Below are positions 22,139-34,263 of a stretch of DNA of 64,000 bases, piece by piece. Positions within the stretch are counted from its first letter, which is position 1, and every line of letters starts with the position of its first letter. The stretch spans positions 350,096-414,095 of the forward strand of contig NW_001799511.1 of NCBI RefSeq assembly GCF_000165425.1, written 5' to 3'. The notes under the pieces were generated by a model. It made no database searches, was not told where the DNA came from, and saw nothing but the letters and a program-made list of their open reading frames with translations. The position numbers and the translations under genes are program-made. The stretch comes from Paramecium tetraurelia (lineage: Eukaryota; Ciliophora; Oligohymenophorea; Peniculida; Parameciidae).

Positions 22139-23727
22139 ATGTTGAGATAATCACTTAGCAAAATATGTAGAAAAACCAAGCTTCAAAGATTGGGCTGTTG
22201 CTTCAGCAATTATGCTTAGAAGAATCCTGCAATGAAATTTGATGATGAGTTCAGAACAACCATAAATCAGGAAGGCAAATTACTACCAAATTCAGATCAT
22301 TCCTTTATAGCTGATCACGATGACAAATTTGGGTTGTAACACATCAGAGATCCTGCGAAGATATTGACACACTTGAAATCAGTCGAGTTCAAATATTCAT
22401 TAAATGATTTGATCTACTTTTTGCGTCATCTGGTTCACATTTCAGAAGAACATGGTTTACGATCGTAGATCATGAACAATTACAATTTTAGGGAGTTTTT
22501 GAATCACATTAAGAAATGCTTATTGACAAATCAGCATGACAAATTCCCCTTGATTGGATCCTACGCTTATTGCTTGAACAAATTGGATATCAACGACAGG
22601 GAGATGTGGAGATTACTGGAATACAAAATATTAGAAGATCAATATCATACAACGTTCGATGAGAGTGTCTTTGCAGCTCAAGGGTTCTGCAAATTGCCTT
22701 TGATGTACTATGGGCAAAGTGAAGAGACCATATAAGCCAGGATTGATAAGGTTTACAAAAAGTTAGAAAGAGTCATTCGGATAACCATTTGGGAAGTCAA
22801 CCCTGTGCATTATCATTCGATAGCAATGGCATTGGCCAAAGTCAATAGATTTGATCCCCAAATGTTTGCTAAATTGGAACAACACATCTTGACCAATCTA
22901 TCCTTGAACTACACCACCAAGATGATGATTGACATCCTATTCTGTTTTGCAAAGGGGAAGCAAGGGTCCTTGGAATTTTATGATTCGATGCAATATGTGA
23001 TCTTCAAAGGTCACATGTTTAATCGAAACTATTTCTTGTAATCGCTTTCAGAATTAAGTTACGATGGACATCTAGTAGCAAGATTATTAGGAATCTACAA
23101 AGAAGCATAGGATAAGTATCATGAATTCCAATTGCATCCTGACTTTTAAAGCAAGGTTCATAATCTCATGGTCAATAAGTTAACTTTTTATGATTTAGAA
23201 TCTCTGGTCACGACAATGACTCTATTGCCCACTTTCCTTAAAGACGATGTTAAAAATATTCAAAATAGTCTCATCAATCGAATTACCTAGATTCCAGGTT
23301 AATTCTAAATCCAAGACATAATCAAGTTTTATGAGTTCGTTGAGAAGAACTATGATGATATCAAGAATGCGCCGATTTAATAAATGCATTTCGTTGAGGA
23401 TAACCTTTACAAATACAGTGATTCTGTGAGCATGGATGATTTGATTATCGTATTGCAATATTTGGTATTGATTTATATTGATCATAGTATGAGAGACCTA
23501 AGTTCATATTGTAGCCAGATAAGTTTATTAATCAAGTCATCAAAACCTTTGATTAGAACATCAATCTAATGACTGCAGCCTAGATAGACATGTTGACATC
23601 TCTCTTTTAGCCTTTTTTGGAGTTTCAATAAAAGCAGATTGGGGATTCTTTGAATATAAAGAGCACATTAAAAAAGTTAAAGGATATTCAACTAATTAAG
23701 TAATATTATTAGAAGTAAATAGAATGA
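22139..23727 (+). CDS. Probable mitochondrial helical-repeat protein
   Basis: 521 residues with one intron at 23465-23487, which removes an otherwise early stop. The N-terminus (MLRQSLSKICRKTKLQRLG) is basic and amphipathic with no acidic residue, as in mitochondrial presequences. The body is all-helical with repeated leucine-rich segments (YHSIAMALAKVNRFDPQMF, LTNLSLNYTTKMM) reminiscent of FASTK/octotricopeptide-type organellar RNA-binding repeats. No clear RAP domain or catalytic motif is seen, so the family assignment is tentative. A role in mitochondrial RNA processing or ribosome assembly would fit but is inference only. Confidence 0.7.
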
Positions 23728-23824
23728 AATATTTATTGTATGTAGATATTTGCATTAATTATATAATTATGGTTATAAAATTGCTCAAATATAATTTTAT
23801 CAATGCCATTTAACAATAATAAAA

Positions 23825-24524
23825 ATGAAAAAGAAATTCATCATCATTTCTTTAGAGGGCAACATAGGAGCAGGTAAATCAACATTGTTCGAGATCTTAA
23901 AAGAGGAATACCCATAAGCTATATTCCTTATGGAACCTTTGGAGCAATGGCAAAAAATTAATGGGAATTCCAATCTCAACATATTAGAGAAGTACTACTC
24001 GGATGCGAGACAGGTGGGGGTTTACTTTTTAAATTTACGCTTACTAATCTAGATTAATGGCTTGGGATAGATAATTGCAATAGGTGTTACAAAATGATCA
24101 ATAGCCAGTGTTAGTGTTTACAGAGAGAAGCATTGAAAGTGCCAGAGAACTCTTCTTTTAACTATGCTGCAATGATGGAAAGATCAGTCAAATAGAATTT
24201 GAGATTTATGAGGAATTTTATTAATGGCTGATGAACCATTATCAATAGTATTTGATAGATTGTGTGATATATGTCAATACTCCACCAGAAGTGTGTTTGG
24301 AAAGGTTGATAAAGAGAGGAAGATCAGAAGAAGCCTGTGTGCCACTTGATTATTTAAGGAAATTGCACTAAAGACACGAAGATTGGTTGTCTGAAAAATC
24401 TAATAGGTTCTTAACTATAAAGATCGATGCAACTTTGAATTATGTATAGGATTAGAAGGTGAAAGAGAGTGTGCGACAACTGTTATTATCGGAGATATAA
24501 AAATTAAAGGAGTTGCTGAATTGA
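23825..24524 (+). CDS. Deoxynucleoside kinase (dNK/dGK family)
   Basis: The P-loop LEGNIGAGKSTL lies at about residues 9-20, followed by MEPLEQWQ, then RWGFTFQIYAYQSRL, the TERSIESAR (DRS-like) motif and the LID-region LIKRGRSEE. This order is diagnostic for deoxynucleoside kinases, which phosphorylate salvaged deoxynucleosides with ATP. The predicted length of 232 residues matches the family. The reading frame shifts by one base at about 24011, where an extra C sits between the DAR and RWGF codons and no GT...AG intron can explain it. Either the assembly carries an insertion or the gene is damaged. Substrate preference cannot be read from the sequence. Confidence 0.88.
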
Positions 24525-24602
24525 ATTGGAATGTACTTGTGATTTTATTATTATAAAATTTCCCATTAATCTAATCGTTTATACTTAAATAATTTTTAAT
24601 TT

Positions 24603-26297
24603 ATGAATAGATTATCCTAGTTGAGTGGACAATTTGATGAGGAATAGAAATTGCTCCAGCAAATAACTGAATTGGAAAAGTAATGATCCAAAATTATCTA
24701 ATCATTTAGTTGGTTCAAGAGTCCACGTTTCAATAATGTTTTGCGTCCATACACAGCCAAATAAGTTGCTGAAGTAAGAGGATCGATTGTACCTAATCAA
24801 TTCTCTGATTTCATGGCAAGAAAATTCTACACTCTCATGATGGATTTAAAATAAAGCAAAGGGTATTTCCTATTTATCATTATAGCTTCTCTCTTGCATG
24901 TGGAGCCTTAGATACTGTGTAAGTTATCAATATGTCCAAATACATGACATCTATTTATGTATCAGGTTGGCAGTGCTCATCTTCAGCTTCAACTACTAAT
25001 GATCCAGGTCCTGATTTTGCTGATTACCCATACGACACAGTGCCTAAGAAATGTGATCAGCTAGTCAAAGTAATCATAAATTTGATGGTAGATGCAAAGA
25101 TTTCAAGACAGAAGATAGTAGTATGAAAGAAGTCTAATTACAGCTGAATAACGAAAATAAAAAAAACCTTATGATTATCTAGTTCCAGTTATTTGTGATG
25201 CAGATGCTGGATTTGGTGGTACAAGCAGTGTTATGAAATTGACAAAATTATTTATTGAATCTGGAGCTGCAGGAATTCATTTGGAAGATCAGAGACCTGA
25301 TTTAAAGAAATGCGGTCACATGGCTGGAAGAGTTGTTACATCTACTAATACTCATGTCTAAAAACTCATAGCTTCTCGACTTCAAGCTGACATTATGGGA
25401 AATGAGTTATTCATTATTGCCAGAACTGATGCATTAGGAGCAAGGTTCATAGAGACCAATGTGGATTTGATTGATTAACCATACATTCTAGGAGTTACCA
25501 AGTTTCATGATAAACCATGCACTTATCCAGAGGCAGGAGTTTTTATCATTGAACAAATGATTGACAAAGAAAAGAGAATACAAGCCACTAATTAATGGTT
25601 GAAATAATGTGAATCAGGTGGAATCAAAAGAGCCAAAGACTTAGCAAAGAGATTGGGATTTGAACTCGATTTCGATTGGGAACAATGTAGAAATCCTGAT
25701 GGATTCTATGCTCTTAAGAGTAGTGTGCATTATTGTGCAATAAGAGCCAAAGTATTCATGCAATCTAAATATAGGAATACTTGAAATATGCAGATGCTTT
25801 ATGGATGGAGACTTCAACTCCTGATCTGAAGGTTGCTAAGGAATTATCTGATGAATTACAATTCGAACTTCAGAATAACAAAGTCCTTTGTTACAATTGT
25901 TCTCCAAGTTTTAATTGGAGCAAATTTGGATTCTCAGACAGCGAACTCAAAAACTTTAATTCAGAACTAGGGAAGTTAGGATACACTTGGCAGGTTCTCA
26001 TTTATTAATATGCATATAGTTTATTACGTTAGCGGGATTTCATTTGAATGCACTACAAAGTGAAAGATTCTCCAAGGATCTATCAGAAAGATATATGCTG
26101 GCTTATGTGGAAGATATTTAGAGAAAAGAGGAGAAACATAATGTTGATTAATTGAGACATCAAAAGTAATCTCAATTTTATATTATTTTAGATGGTCTGG
26201 AGCTGAATTAATTGATCATGTCATGACTATTGTTAATCAAAGTACATTGATATCTTCAGGCGAAGACTCAACTGAACATTAATTCGACAATAAATGA
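24603..26297 (+). CDS. ICL: Isocitrate lyase
   Basis: Seven exons (introns 24680-24709, 24863-24885, 25070-25091, 25752-25774, 25994-26019, 26166-26191) encode 514 residues. It has [35 protein letters not shown] (Mg-binding) and the catalytic signature KKCGHM. Further matches are [20 protein letters not shown] and the C-terminal ...WSGAEL. The enzyme splits isocitrate to glyoxylate and succinate in the glyoxylate cycle, allowing growth on acetate or fatty acids. No PTS1-type tripeptide is present at the C-terminus (FDNK), so a peroxisomal location is not shown by the sequence. A cryptic-looking 22-nt intron is needed to recover the conserved region before KKPYDYLVP. Confidence 0.96.
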
Positions 26298-26333
26298 TTA
26301 CGTGTTAAATAAATATATAATGATATCATTATG

Positions 26334-26891
26334 TCAAAATATAAGACAGGCAACATATTCATCAGCTCTGACTGCCTTATTCTTCTCAAAATTTAATTGG
26401 CAATCCTTCAAAATCTAATCCAACTCACTCTTGCTTGTGATTGAACCCAATGCTGTTGTTAATGTTTGTTTGGCTTAAAAACTAGAACAATCATTAAATT
26501 TATGATCCATATCCCTCGGAGAATAGTATTATGATTAAGCAACTATCTCTTTCACTGTCACTTAAGAATCTTATAACTAATTTTATCCTAATTTTGGTGT
26601 TTCCGCATTCAATTCCTTGTCTCTTTCTTTCCTTATACATTCTAATACTCTTGCCGTATGGACTGTGATAATCTTCTTATTTGTTAATTCCCCGTCTGAT
26701 GCATTGTATTTGTGATCTTTTTTTATGGTTTGAGGTTCTGTCAATGAAAATGCCCTCTATTTGGATTTTTAGTAATTCCCTTACTAGAATAGCTATTATT
26801 ATTCCTCATGCTTAGAAGATTGAGCAAATGAGCTAAATATGTGTGAATATTTATTTTCACTCACACTTTGAAGATTGTCCAATGGGACCAT
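26334..26891 (-). CDS. Hypothetical polar protein
   Basis: An uninterrupted 185-residue frame convergent with isocitrate lyase (37 bp between stops). It is hydrophilic and Gln/Lys-rich, with a mostly helical C-terminal half (VHTARVLECIRKERDKEL, TSKSELDQILKDCQLNFEKN) and a Gln cluster near residue 40. An alternative N-terminus starts at 26931 (MKMYSQQLESR) using a 34-nt intron at 26833-26866; both join the same frame and I cannot choose between them. No domain is recognised. Confidence 0.6.
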
Positions 26892-26931
26892 CTTAAAAAC
26901 GGGATTCTAACTATTGTGAATACATTTTCAT

Positions 26932-28021
26932 AATACAATTTTGTTTTCTCATTATTATGTATCACATTCGATTGAGATGAATCTATTCTTACACTCTCAT
27001 TTGAAATTGACTTTGATTCTTTTATTTTCTAAACAGTATTCAGAATTTATAGCATTTATCAGTTAGATTTATGGATTATATTTATATTATAATTCTCCTT
27101 TATTTATTTTTATTATAATTTACTCAACTAAAATTTAATCAATCAAATTTGAACTCATTCTTGAAACCAATGTAAAATTACTTAAGAGGATTATATCTTA
27201 GTCTTTGAACAGACAGGATTATGTTAATATTTTATCAAATCATATTTTACAATCCCTTTCTTAGTTAATTTTACAATTTAATTCGATAAAAAATATTTTT
27301 TTTCGGCTTAACCTTAATCATAACTATCAATATCATCTGGATTTGAGATAGTAAAATATTGATTTATTTTGTATCTTTATGATTCAAACTCTTTAGACTT
27401 ATATATAAATTCTTCGCCTCGTTGAAATTCATTATTACTTATTTTTATTATTGATTAAACATAAAAATTGAATTTAGAATAAAATTATTAAGTATTATCA
27501 CTACTGGGAACTTTTGACATTTCTAATTATTTTCCTTTATGCTAATCTCCAATAGTATTGCTCTTTTCCTGCAAATTGTATTATATTTATGAAGTAAATG
27601 TTTGAATAATTCAAAAATTTAACTCACTCTTAATTTACACAATAAAATTCAAATCTCAGAATTCAGTTTTCAAATGTACACAATAATTTAAATTAATAGT
27701 CAGAATCATTTTACTTACTCCTATTAAGATATTAATTATCAACAAAAATGGTATTAATAATTCATTTCAAATGACATATTTATATTATCAAACACTTTTT
27801 ATTGGTGAACTAAATAGATATAGAGTTGAATGAATTTAAGAACAATTCTATTAAGAGGTTGAATTTCTTTTCAGTTTTAGATGATTGAATTTATACATTA
27901 ATTACAGTTATATTGAAAGAAATTAGTTGGATCAAGAAAAAGGAACTCCTCATGAGAATGAAAATAACAGAAAGAGAACCACATTTAGGATAGAATGTAA
28001 ATTTGTCCCTTCACAGGGAAA
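26932..28021. other. Long AT-rich intergenic region
   Basis: About 1.1 kb, unusually long for this gene-dense window and extremely AT-rich. No frame, intron pattern, RNA gene or repeat could be supported on either strand. It may hold 5' regulatory sequence for the hypothetical protein and the downstream end of the VHS-like gene. Confidence 0.45.
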
Positions 28022-29351
28022 TCAATTTATTTCTTCTTGTTATTACATTTGATTATTTAATTGGTTTTTCTCAATCATCAGCTATATTTTTAGAGTTTCT
28101 ATTTCTTATTTCATCTTTTCATTTTCCTCTAATAACTCAGATATATAAGATCTCATTTTTTTCATTTCCATTTGGTCATTTTATTGTAAAATTGAGAGTG
28201 ATTCAAATTAGGATTTCAATGCAGCTATTTGATGAGTTAAAAGATTATTATGCGTTTCATGATCTTTCAATGATGAAGATAAACCGCCTCTCTGCCTTTA
28301 AATATCTAAAATTTGCTGTTCAATCTCGTCTTAAATAATTACCTTCCTTTTTAAATCTTGAATTAAGTAAATCTTAATTTCATCATAAACTTTCAAAAGT
28401 TTTAGTGAAGTATTTACATCATCTTGATTTAAGAATTCTTCAATTTTGATATCAATCTTATCTATTAATTCAGTTAAATTTTATTTAACCAACTCCAAAT
28501 CCATAATATCTTGATTTTGTTCTTAAAAGTCTAATCCTAAATCCTTCTCACTTAATGAACCTTTCAATAAGCTAAATTAGTTAATAAGTGACTGAGCATC
28601 TGATTCATTTATTTTCTGAATTTCTTTTTTAGGAGTTGACATACTTTTAGGTTCCTGCATCTCTCCTTATAATCTTGCTTGAGTTTAATTTTCTTGTTAA
28701 TCTTTATAAACTATTTGTGATGTTTAGGTCATTATACGCGGTATATTTTTCCTTTCGATTTCATAGAAATTTTAAAGTAACTTAGTAAACATAGGAGATG
28801 TATTATAATCGAGTTTCTCCTTCTTGATATAAAAAAATTTATCTGGAAATTTTACATTTTTCTCTAAAAGTCTAGTATATGACTTAAAGAAAGCTGATTA
28901 TGTCAATTAATCGCTTTAAAAAGGGTAGAACCTAGCCCATGCTTCTAGACACTCTAAAGTAATTATCAATAAACTTTTTCCATATTACATTTCTTCTTTA
29001 TTTGGAATTGTAGAGTAATAATATTTTCCTCTGTCCTCAGTTTAATCCCAGCTACTAAATTCAGCTATATTTTCAAAATAAGGCAAACAACGTTCCATGA
29101 ACATTTCATTAAAACCTGCATTATTTTACTCTACTGCTTGCATTCCTAACCTAGCAGCAAGCAAGCTAGTAACAAGCTCCTTAGATGCGAAACCCAGAAT
29201 GATAGCATTGCATATGGGTTTATAAACAGTCCTTAAATTTATTCAAAGCTTACTTGTCTTATCTATCTAATCTTATTCTATATTCCCGAACACCTTTGTT
29301 GTAGGAATCTTATTGTCTTAATAGAGTAAAAATTTTAAGTGTTAAAGACAT
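28022..29351 (-). CDS. VHS/ENTH-like adaptor with coiled coil
   Basis: 435 residues with a 22-nt intron at 29232-29253 that lies in the N-terminal part. Residues about 45-190 resemble a VHS domain: KPICNAIILGFASKELVTSL, a helical middle, then the signature-like KSLLIITLECLEAWARFYP...FFKSYTRLLEKNVKFP. A GAT-like or plain coiled coil occupies the C-terminal half with many Glu/Gln heptads. VHS proteins (TOM1, GGA, STAM) sort ubiquitinated cargo at endosomes and the trans-Golgi. No GAE or clathrin-box motif was noticed. A plus-strand ORF at 28003-28338 is a shadow. The assignment rests on hydrophobic spacing rather than strong identity. Confidence 0.65.
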
Positions 29352-29873
29352 TATTAAGAAATAAAGTATATTGAATTTTATTTGAGACAGATATGTTTTA
29401 AACATTAAAAAATCATGAATACTCTATCAGTATTCTAATTTTAAAGCATTACGATTTTAATTAAAACAATTATAATAAATACTTACTTTTTTATAAATTA
29501 AACAGAAAATTTTTTTCAATTATATAAAAGCTAAATAAAAATGTATAATCCAATCTACTTTTGGAAAATCCCTTTAATATGCAATTTAAAAAGTCATTAT
29601 TACTTATGCTGAGATATAAGAAAGGAATTTATAGAGATCTATTTGATTATAATGAATTAATTCAAAAAAGGCCTTTCCTAAGATGCTTTCTAATTAAGTT
29701 TAGGGATTCTCAAAATATTCATCGACTACTCTGTTGTTGAAGGGTGTCGGCAGAGTTTAAATCAAAGAGCTCAGCCAAGCCTAAAAACAAGGATTTATAA
29801 TTTTTGAATTTTATAATATAACATGAATAAGAATTTTAGAAGCTGAATTTTATTGTATTATGAATTATATTGA
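29352..29873. other. Intergenic, AT-rich
   Basis: About 520 bp between two minus-strand genes. No coding or RNA feature could be supported. Confidence 0.45.
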
Positions 29874-30131
29874 TCAAAGATTGCCTTCTAAATGTGAAAT
29901 ACGCATTTTGTCAACAGTTCTCTGAGTTTTCAGAAATGTAGCTACCAATTTATTCAATTTTCTATTAAATTTTGCTTTTTGCTGTAAGAAATCCTCATTG
30001 TTGCTCTTCTGAATTAACATTTTTTATTTTTCAAGGTAAGATATATGTTTTTTGATTTATTATTCTACTTCATCAATGTTTTTTGATTTTTTTATTCTTC
30101 TTTTGTTTTATTTTATTTCTAATTAAGGCAT
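29874..30131 (-). CDS. Short coiled-coil protein, unknown function
   Basis: An intronless 85-residue frame. It is highly basic at the N-terminus (KQNKRRIKKSKN) and then a continuous amphipathic helix (VEQQIKKHISYLEKQKMLIQ, QQKAKFNRKLNKLVATFLK). Size and charge suggest a small coiled-coil or nucleic-acid-binding protein; no family is recognised. The many TAA glutamines are spread through the helix and the only TGA is at the end. Confidence 0.6.
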
Positions 30132-30480
30132 ATATATTAAAGATTGAAAAAATAATAATTATAACATTATTAAAATGTGAAACTTTTGAATAACACTTGC
30201 ATGACGTCATTTTTACCAAGCAATTGTACAAATCAAGCAGCGAGTGCACTTCTAAAATTTAAATAATAAACTCTTTATGACATGAACGATCCAATATGTA
30301 TGAGATCGATTTCCAAGTATTTTACAAACATCTAAGCAACTCTGACATGACACTATTTCTTATTGGAGATTCTAGATGAATAACTAGATTTCTTTATGCC
30401 GAATCCAATTACCTTAAGAATCCGCTATAACCGTAATATTAAAGGAAAATCATTTTTATTAATATCGATTAAATTAGGAA
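30132..30480. other. Divergent promoter with a palindromic CRE-like site
   Basis: 350 bp between the short coiled-coil gene (minus) and the hydroxylase gene (plus). It contains a perfect 8-bp palindrome TGACGTCA at 30202-30209, identical to the cAMP-response element of other eukaryotes. Whether ciliate bZIP-like factors use it is not known. Confidence 0.3.
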
Positions 30481-31384
30481 ATGAAAAAATTCTTATTATT
30501 GATGACATCAGTTATCGGTAGTTATTGCTTTAATCCCAATGACTATGTAACAATACCATTCCTCAAATTTCCAGACTCATTGAGCTATAATGTTTTAGAG
30601 ATAAATTCAATTTTTGAATATTTGATAGCATGTGTATACATAGGGTAAATTGATGTCCTGATATAGATTATTCTACTATTCGATGTACTTCTGCATCAGT
30701 CATATTTTGGTTTGGAGTCACCCTGCACCAAAGACCCCAGATAGAATAGCTCAAACAAGGGAAGAAATGAGGAGAGGAATCAAAGCTCTTTTTTATGTAA
30801 TTTTGTTGACAACAGGAATAATATGGAAAGTGCAGCCTTTGAATCCTTATTATGGATATTATGAGACACATGGAATTTGGATTGAAGGAATTCTTCATTT
30901 CACTAGTCGTGTACAATAATATTATTATGCATAAAGATATATGTTGACTTTCGATGTGTGGTTTTACACTTCCCACATAATAGGACACACTCCCTTTTTT
31001 TGGAAGCATCTCCATGGGGAACATCATGAATTTGTCGAGCCTGGAGCCTATGCTTAAGATGCAGTACACCCGATAGAAGCTTTAATATAAGGGCCGATTG
31101 GACATTTCTTGCCTACATTCATCTATCCATTCCACCCAGTATGTCATCATGTATTTGGGTTGTTAACATCGATCTATGCTCAATTAGCACATGATGGAAG
31201 ATGGGATCCAGCTGGCCACACTTTGCATCATTATTATTATTCATGCAATTTCAGCATTTGGGGATTTTGCGATTTCATATTTGGGACAGGTTACAACTAG
31301 GAGAAGTATCCCATTCCTTACATTCCAACTTGGCTCAGAAGCAAGGTTAATAAGAGTAAGAATGAGGATAAGAAAATAATGTGA
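30481..31384 (+). CDS. Fatty-acid/sterol hydroxylase superfamily membrane enzyme
   Basis: 293 residues after a 22-nt intron at 30645-30666. Several membrane segments (MKKFLLLMTSVIGSYCF, LIACVYIGLFYYSMYFCISH, ALFYVILLTTGIIW) surround the histidine boxes SHIIGH, HLHGEHHEF and HTLHHYYYSCNF that bind the di-iron centre. The arrangement is that of C-5 sterol desaturases, 4-methyl sterol oxidases and fatty-acid 2-hydroxylases, O2-dependent ER enzymes. The precise substrate cannot be read. The gene converges on catalase with only about 26 bp between stop codons. Confidence 0.9.
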
Positions 31385-31410
31385 TAATATGATATATTTG
31401 ATAATGCAGA

Positions 31411-32930
31411 TCACAATCTAGCTTTGTTGTTTGGGAATCCTAATCCTTAAGCAATCTTCTCTCCATACTCTGGGTCACATTTAGTAAACACTTTAACTTG
31501 TCTCTCTTGGATTACTCTATTGGCATTCTAACATTATTAATTAAACAAATACTTTCAAATTTCCAACAATATTGGTTATTAACCATTATCTTTCAAAATC
31601 ATTCATAACCTTTCTGTATAGAACTCCTGGTTGAGCGAAATCATCATTGGGATGTGATGGTTTATATCTTCCGATTAAACCAGTTACTCTATATTAACTA
31701 GTCTTGGTTTCTGGAATCATCTTTAATGGTTAAAATGAATTAGGTTCATAATTTGGTCTATTTCCTTAATTATTGTAGGATTATGGTCCATCTCTTTATT
31801 GATTGATGACTCTAGCTCTGTATGGACAGTTGACTGGGAGTTGTGTATAATTGGTTCCTAATCTGTGTCTGTGAGTATCTGGATAGGAGAACAATCTTCC
31901 TTATAACATTTTATCCAATGATGGCTCAATTCCTGGGACTAAATGTCCTGGACTGAAAGCTGATTGTTCAACTTCTTAGAAGTAGTTTTCTGGATTTCTA
32001 TTCAAAACCATTTTTCCGAAATTAAGACATGGATAATCACTGTGTGGCCATACTTTAGTGACATCAAAAATATTCCATTTGTATTTGAATCCATCCTATT
32101 CTGGCATAACTTGAACTTGGACTGTCCAAGTAGCTGTCTTACCAGTAGCAAGATGTTCAAACAAATACTTGAGTAGCATAATCTGCATTTGTTCTCTTTA
32201 ATTCATCAGCCTCAGCACCTGTAAATGTCTTATTACCAGAATCTGTTTTGAAGTGTAATTTAATCCAAAATGCTTCTCCTTCCTTATTGACCCATCTGAA
32301 TGTATGTGATGTATATCCATTCATATGTCTATATCCATTTGGAGTACCTCTATTTGAAAAGAGGATGGTGACTTAGTGAGCACTTTCAGGCACCAAACTC
32401 AAGAAATCCCAGAACTATATTAGCATCCTTTAGGTTAGTTTAAGGATTTCTTTTTTATGTGTGAATAAAATCTGGGAACTTACTTGGATCTCTTATGAAG
32501 AAGACTGGTGTGTTGTTTCCTGTCATATCATAATTGCCTTCTTCAGTGTAAAACTTAACAGCGAATCCTCTTGGATCTCTTTCAGAATCTGCTGATCCCT
32601 TCTCACCTCCCACAGTGGAGAATCTTGTGAATATTGGTGTTCTTTTTCCAACTGTATCCAAGAATTTGGCTTTTGTGTACTTGGTCACATCTCCTGTCAC
32701 TTCAAAGTATCCATAAGCACCTTTACATGTCAAAGATATCAAATACCTGCTCCTTTGGCATGGACAACTCTTTCTGGAATTCTCTCTCTATCAAAATGAG
32801 CTAATTTATCAATGAGATGAGTGTCCTACAATAGGATGGGTCCATATTCTCCTGCTGTCAAAGAGTTTTGGTTGTCATCTACTGGACAACCTGTGGATTG
32901 GGTCAACACGTTATCTGAATTGTCTGACAT
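31411..32930 (-). CDS. CAT: Catalase, probable peroxisomal
   Basis: A heme catalase of about 488 residues, with introns at 32721-32746 and 31528-31552. It has [16 protein letters not shown] (catalytic His), [55 protein letters not shown] and the proximal-heme [14 protein letters not shown]. The protein ends KARL, whose last three residues (ARL) are a plausible PTS1 peroxisomal signal. It removes H2O2 made by peroxisomal oxidases. Two single extra bases, at about 32412 and 32168, break the frame inside highly conserved sequence. The second could alternatively be bypassed by a 31-nt GT...AG segment (32138-32168), at the cost of ten conserved residues. Confidence 0.94.
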
Positions 32931-33108
32931 ATTATTTATTAAATTTGCGTAATAATCAGCTTATACTCAAAAATCTTTATTTCTGTAACGAATCCAACTT
33001 TTCATAATGTTACTCAAATAATTTATAAAACTAGCTGATATTTAACCTCAACTTATTGTGATCAATTTCCAAAAGAATTCCAATTAAATAACTAATAATT
33101 TTATCAAT

Positions 33109-34073
33109 TCATTACTTTAATATATCATCCGATATTTTGCTTAAATCAATCTAAGAAGGTGATATATACCCATCCTTGTCATTATCCAATAAATTGAATA
33201 GCTTGTTGCTAATCTTTTGTAATTTGTCATCCCCAAACATTTCAGTTTTGCATCGTGTCCTTCCTATGCTTGAGGCTCTTGAAATTGATAACTATCTTAA
33301 CGGCACCATCTGTTAATTCTTCGTACTTAATGCCTGTTGTTTTATCTGTTGCAAGACTAAACTACTTTGCACCTTGTTCCCATTCTCAAAATATCCAGAC
33401 TTATTGAGCAGTGGACTCTTTTGAGTTGAATTGTGAGGAGATTTGCTTTTGAGTTTCTCTTGACTCTTTTATTATGGCCTATTGGCCTAGAGCTTGTTGA
33501 GTTGTAATTATCTCTGTAACTTCGAGATGTTTTTGGTTGTCTAACTATAGCTGATCATATAACCACAATCAGGTGTTGGCGATAAGATGTTTTAATACAG
33601 TTTTCTACTCATATCTTCCAACTTTTTGGAGTCTATCTGCGCGCCCGCACTTAAATGCTGAATCCCTTCCTTGGGACTTTTGTAGATATCCACTGATGGT
33701 ATGGGATTGCCTAATTTCTCGTCTAGTTGAGTTTCTTATTAAAATGAATAATAAGAGTTTTCCTTTTCTTCTTGATTCATTATTTCTTCCAAAGAATACT
33801 AAACTTTTTTCTTCAAAGGTTCTTAGTTACTGAAGTATTTAGAGAATTATTTCAATTGTTTAAATTCATCAACATAAGCTCTAACTGTTATAAGTTGTTT
33901 ATCTTACAAATTCGGATTATCTGGTTGCTAATTGTCTTGCACTTTCTTAACTCAATATTATTATCGCTGCAAAACCTATGAGCAATTTATAAGGGAGTGT
34001 CAAATTATTTGATTTAAATTGGCTTCGAATTGGCAACTTTGATAATCAGCATTTGATCGTTAGTTTCTTGCAT
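33109..34073 (-). CDS. EF-hand protein with basic Gln-rich tail region
   Basis: 313 residues with an intron at 33885-33907 that joins IIRI to LRAYVDEF. The N-terminal 70 residues are compact and mixed. The middle is Ser/Gln/Lys-rich (KSQEKLKSKSPHNSTQKSP), typical of disordered linkers. The last 40 residues contain one canonical EF-hand loop, DNDKDGYISPSQID, with acidic ligands at positions 1, 3, 5 and 12. It would bind one Ca2+; paired EF-hands are the rule, so the single copy suggests dimerisation or a degenerate partner. Calcium controls ciliary beating and trichocyst release in ciliates, but a role here is inference only. Confidence 0.75.
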
Positions 34074-34263
34074 TTAATTTTTATAATAATGAAGTATATA
34101 ATAACTTTTAGATCATTAATTTACAAGTAGAATCCAAATAAAATGCTACCAGAAAAATCATTCGAAATCTATATTGATGATGGAAGGAATTGGCAAGAAC
34201 TTGGATATATTAACATGAAATAAATATAATTTATAATAACTATTTTCTTCTAATTCTATTAAC

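Noticed and set aside
28003-28338. 111-codon plus-strand ORF
   Set aside because: Antisense to the coiled-coil half of the VHS-like gene and without domain or intron signal.
24600-32930. Isocitrate lyase, hydroxylase and catalase as a functional peroxisomal gene cluster
   Set aside because: They lie among unrelated genes on both strands with no shared regulation visible; proximity is probably accidental.
34143-34263. Short frame beginning MLPEKSFEIYIDDG upstream of the tandem kinase
   Set aside because: Runs out of phase into the kinase gene and cannot be spliced to it because no GT donor is present; probably chance.
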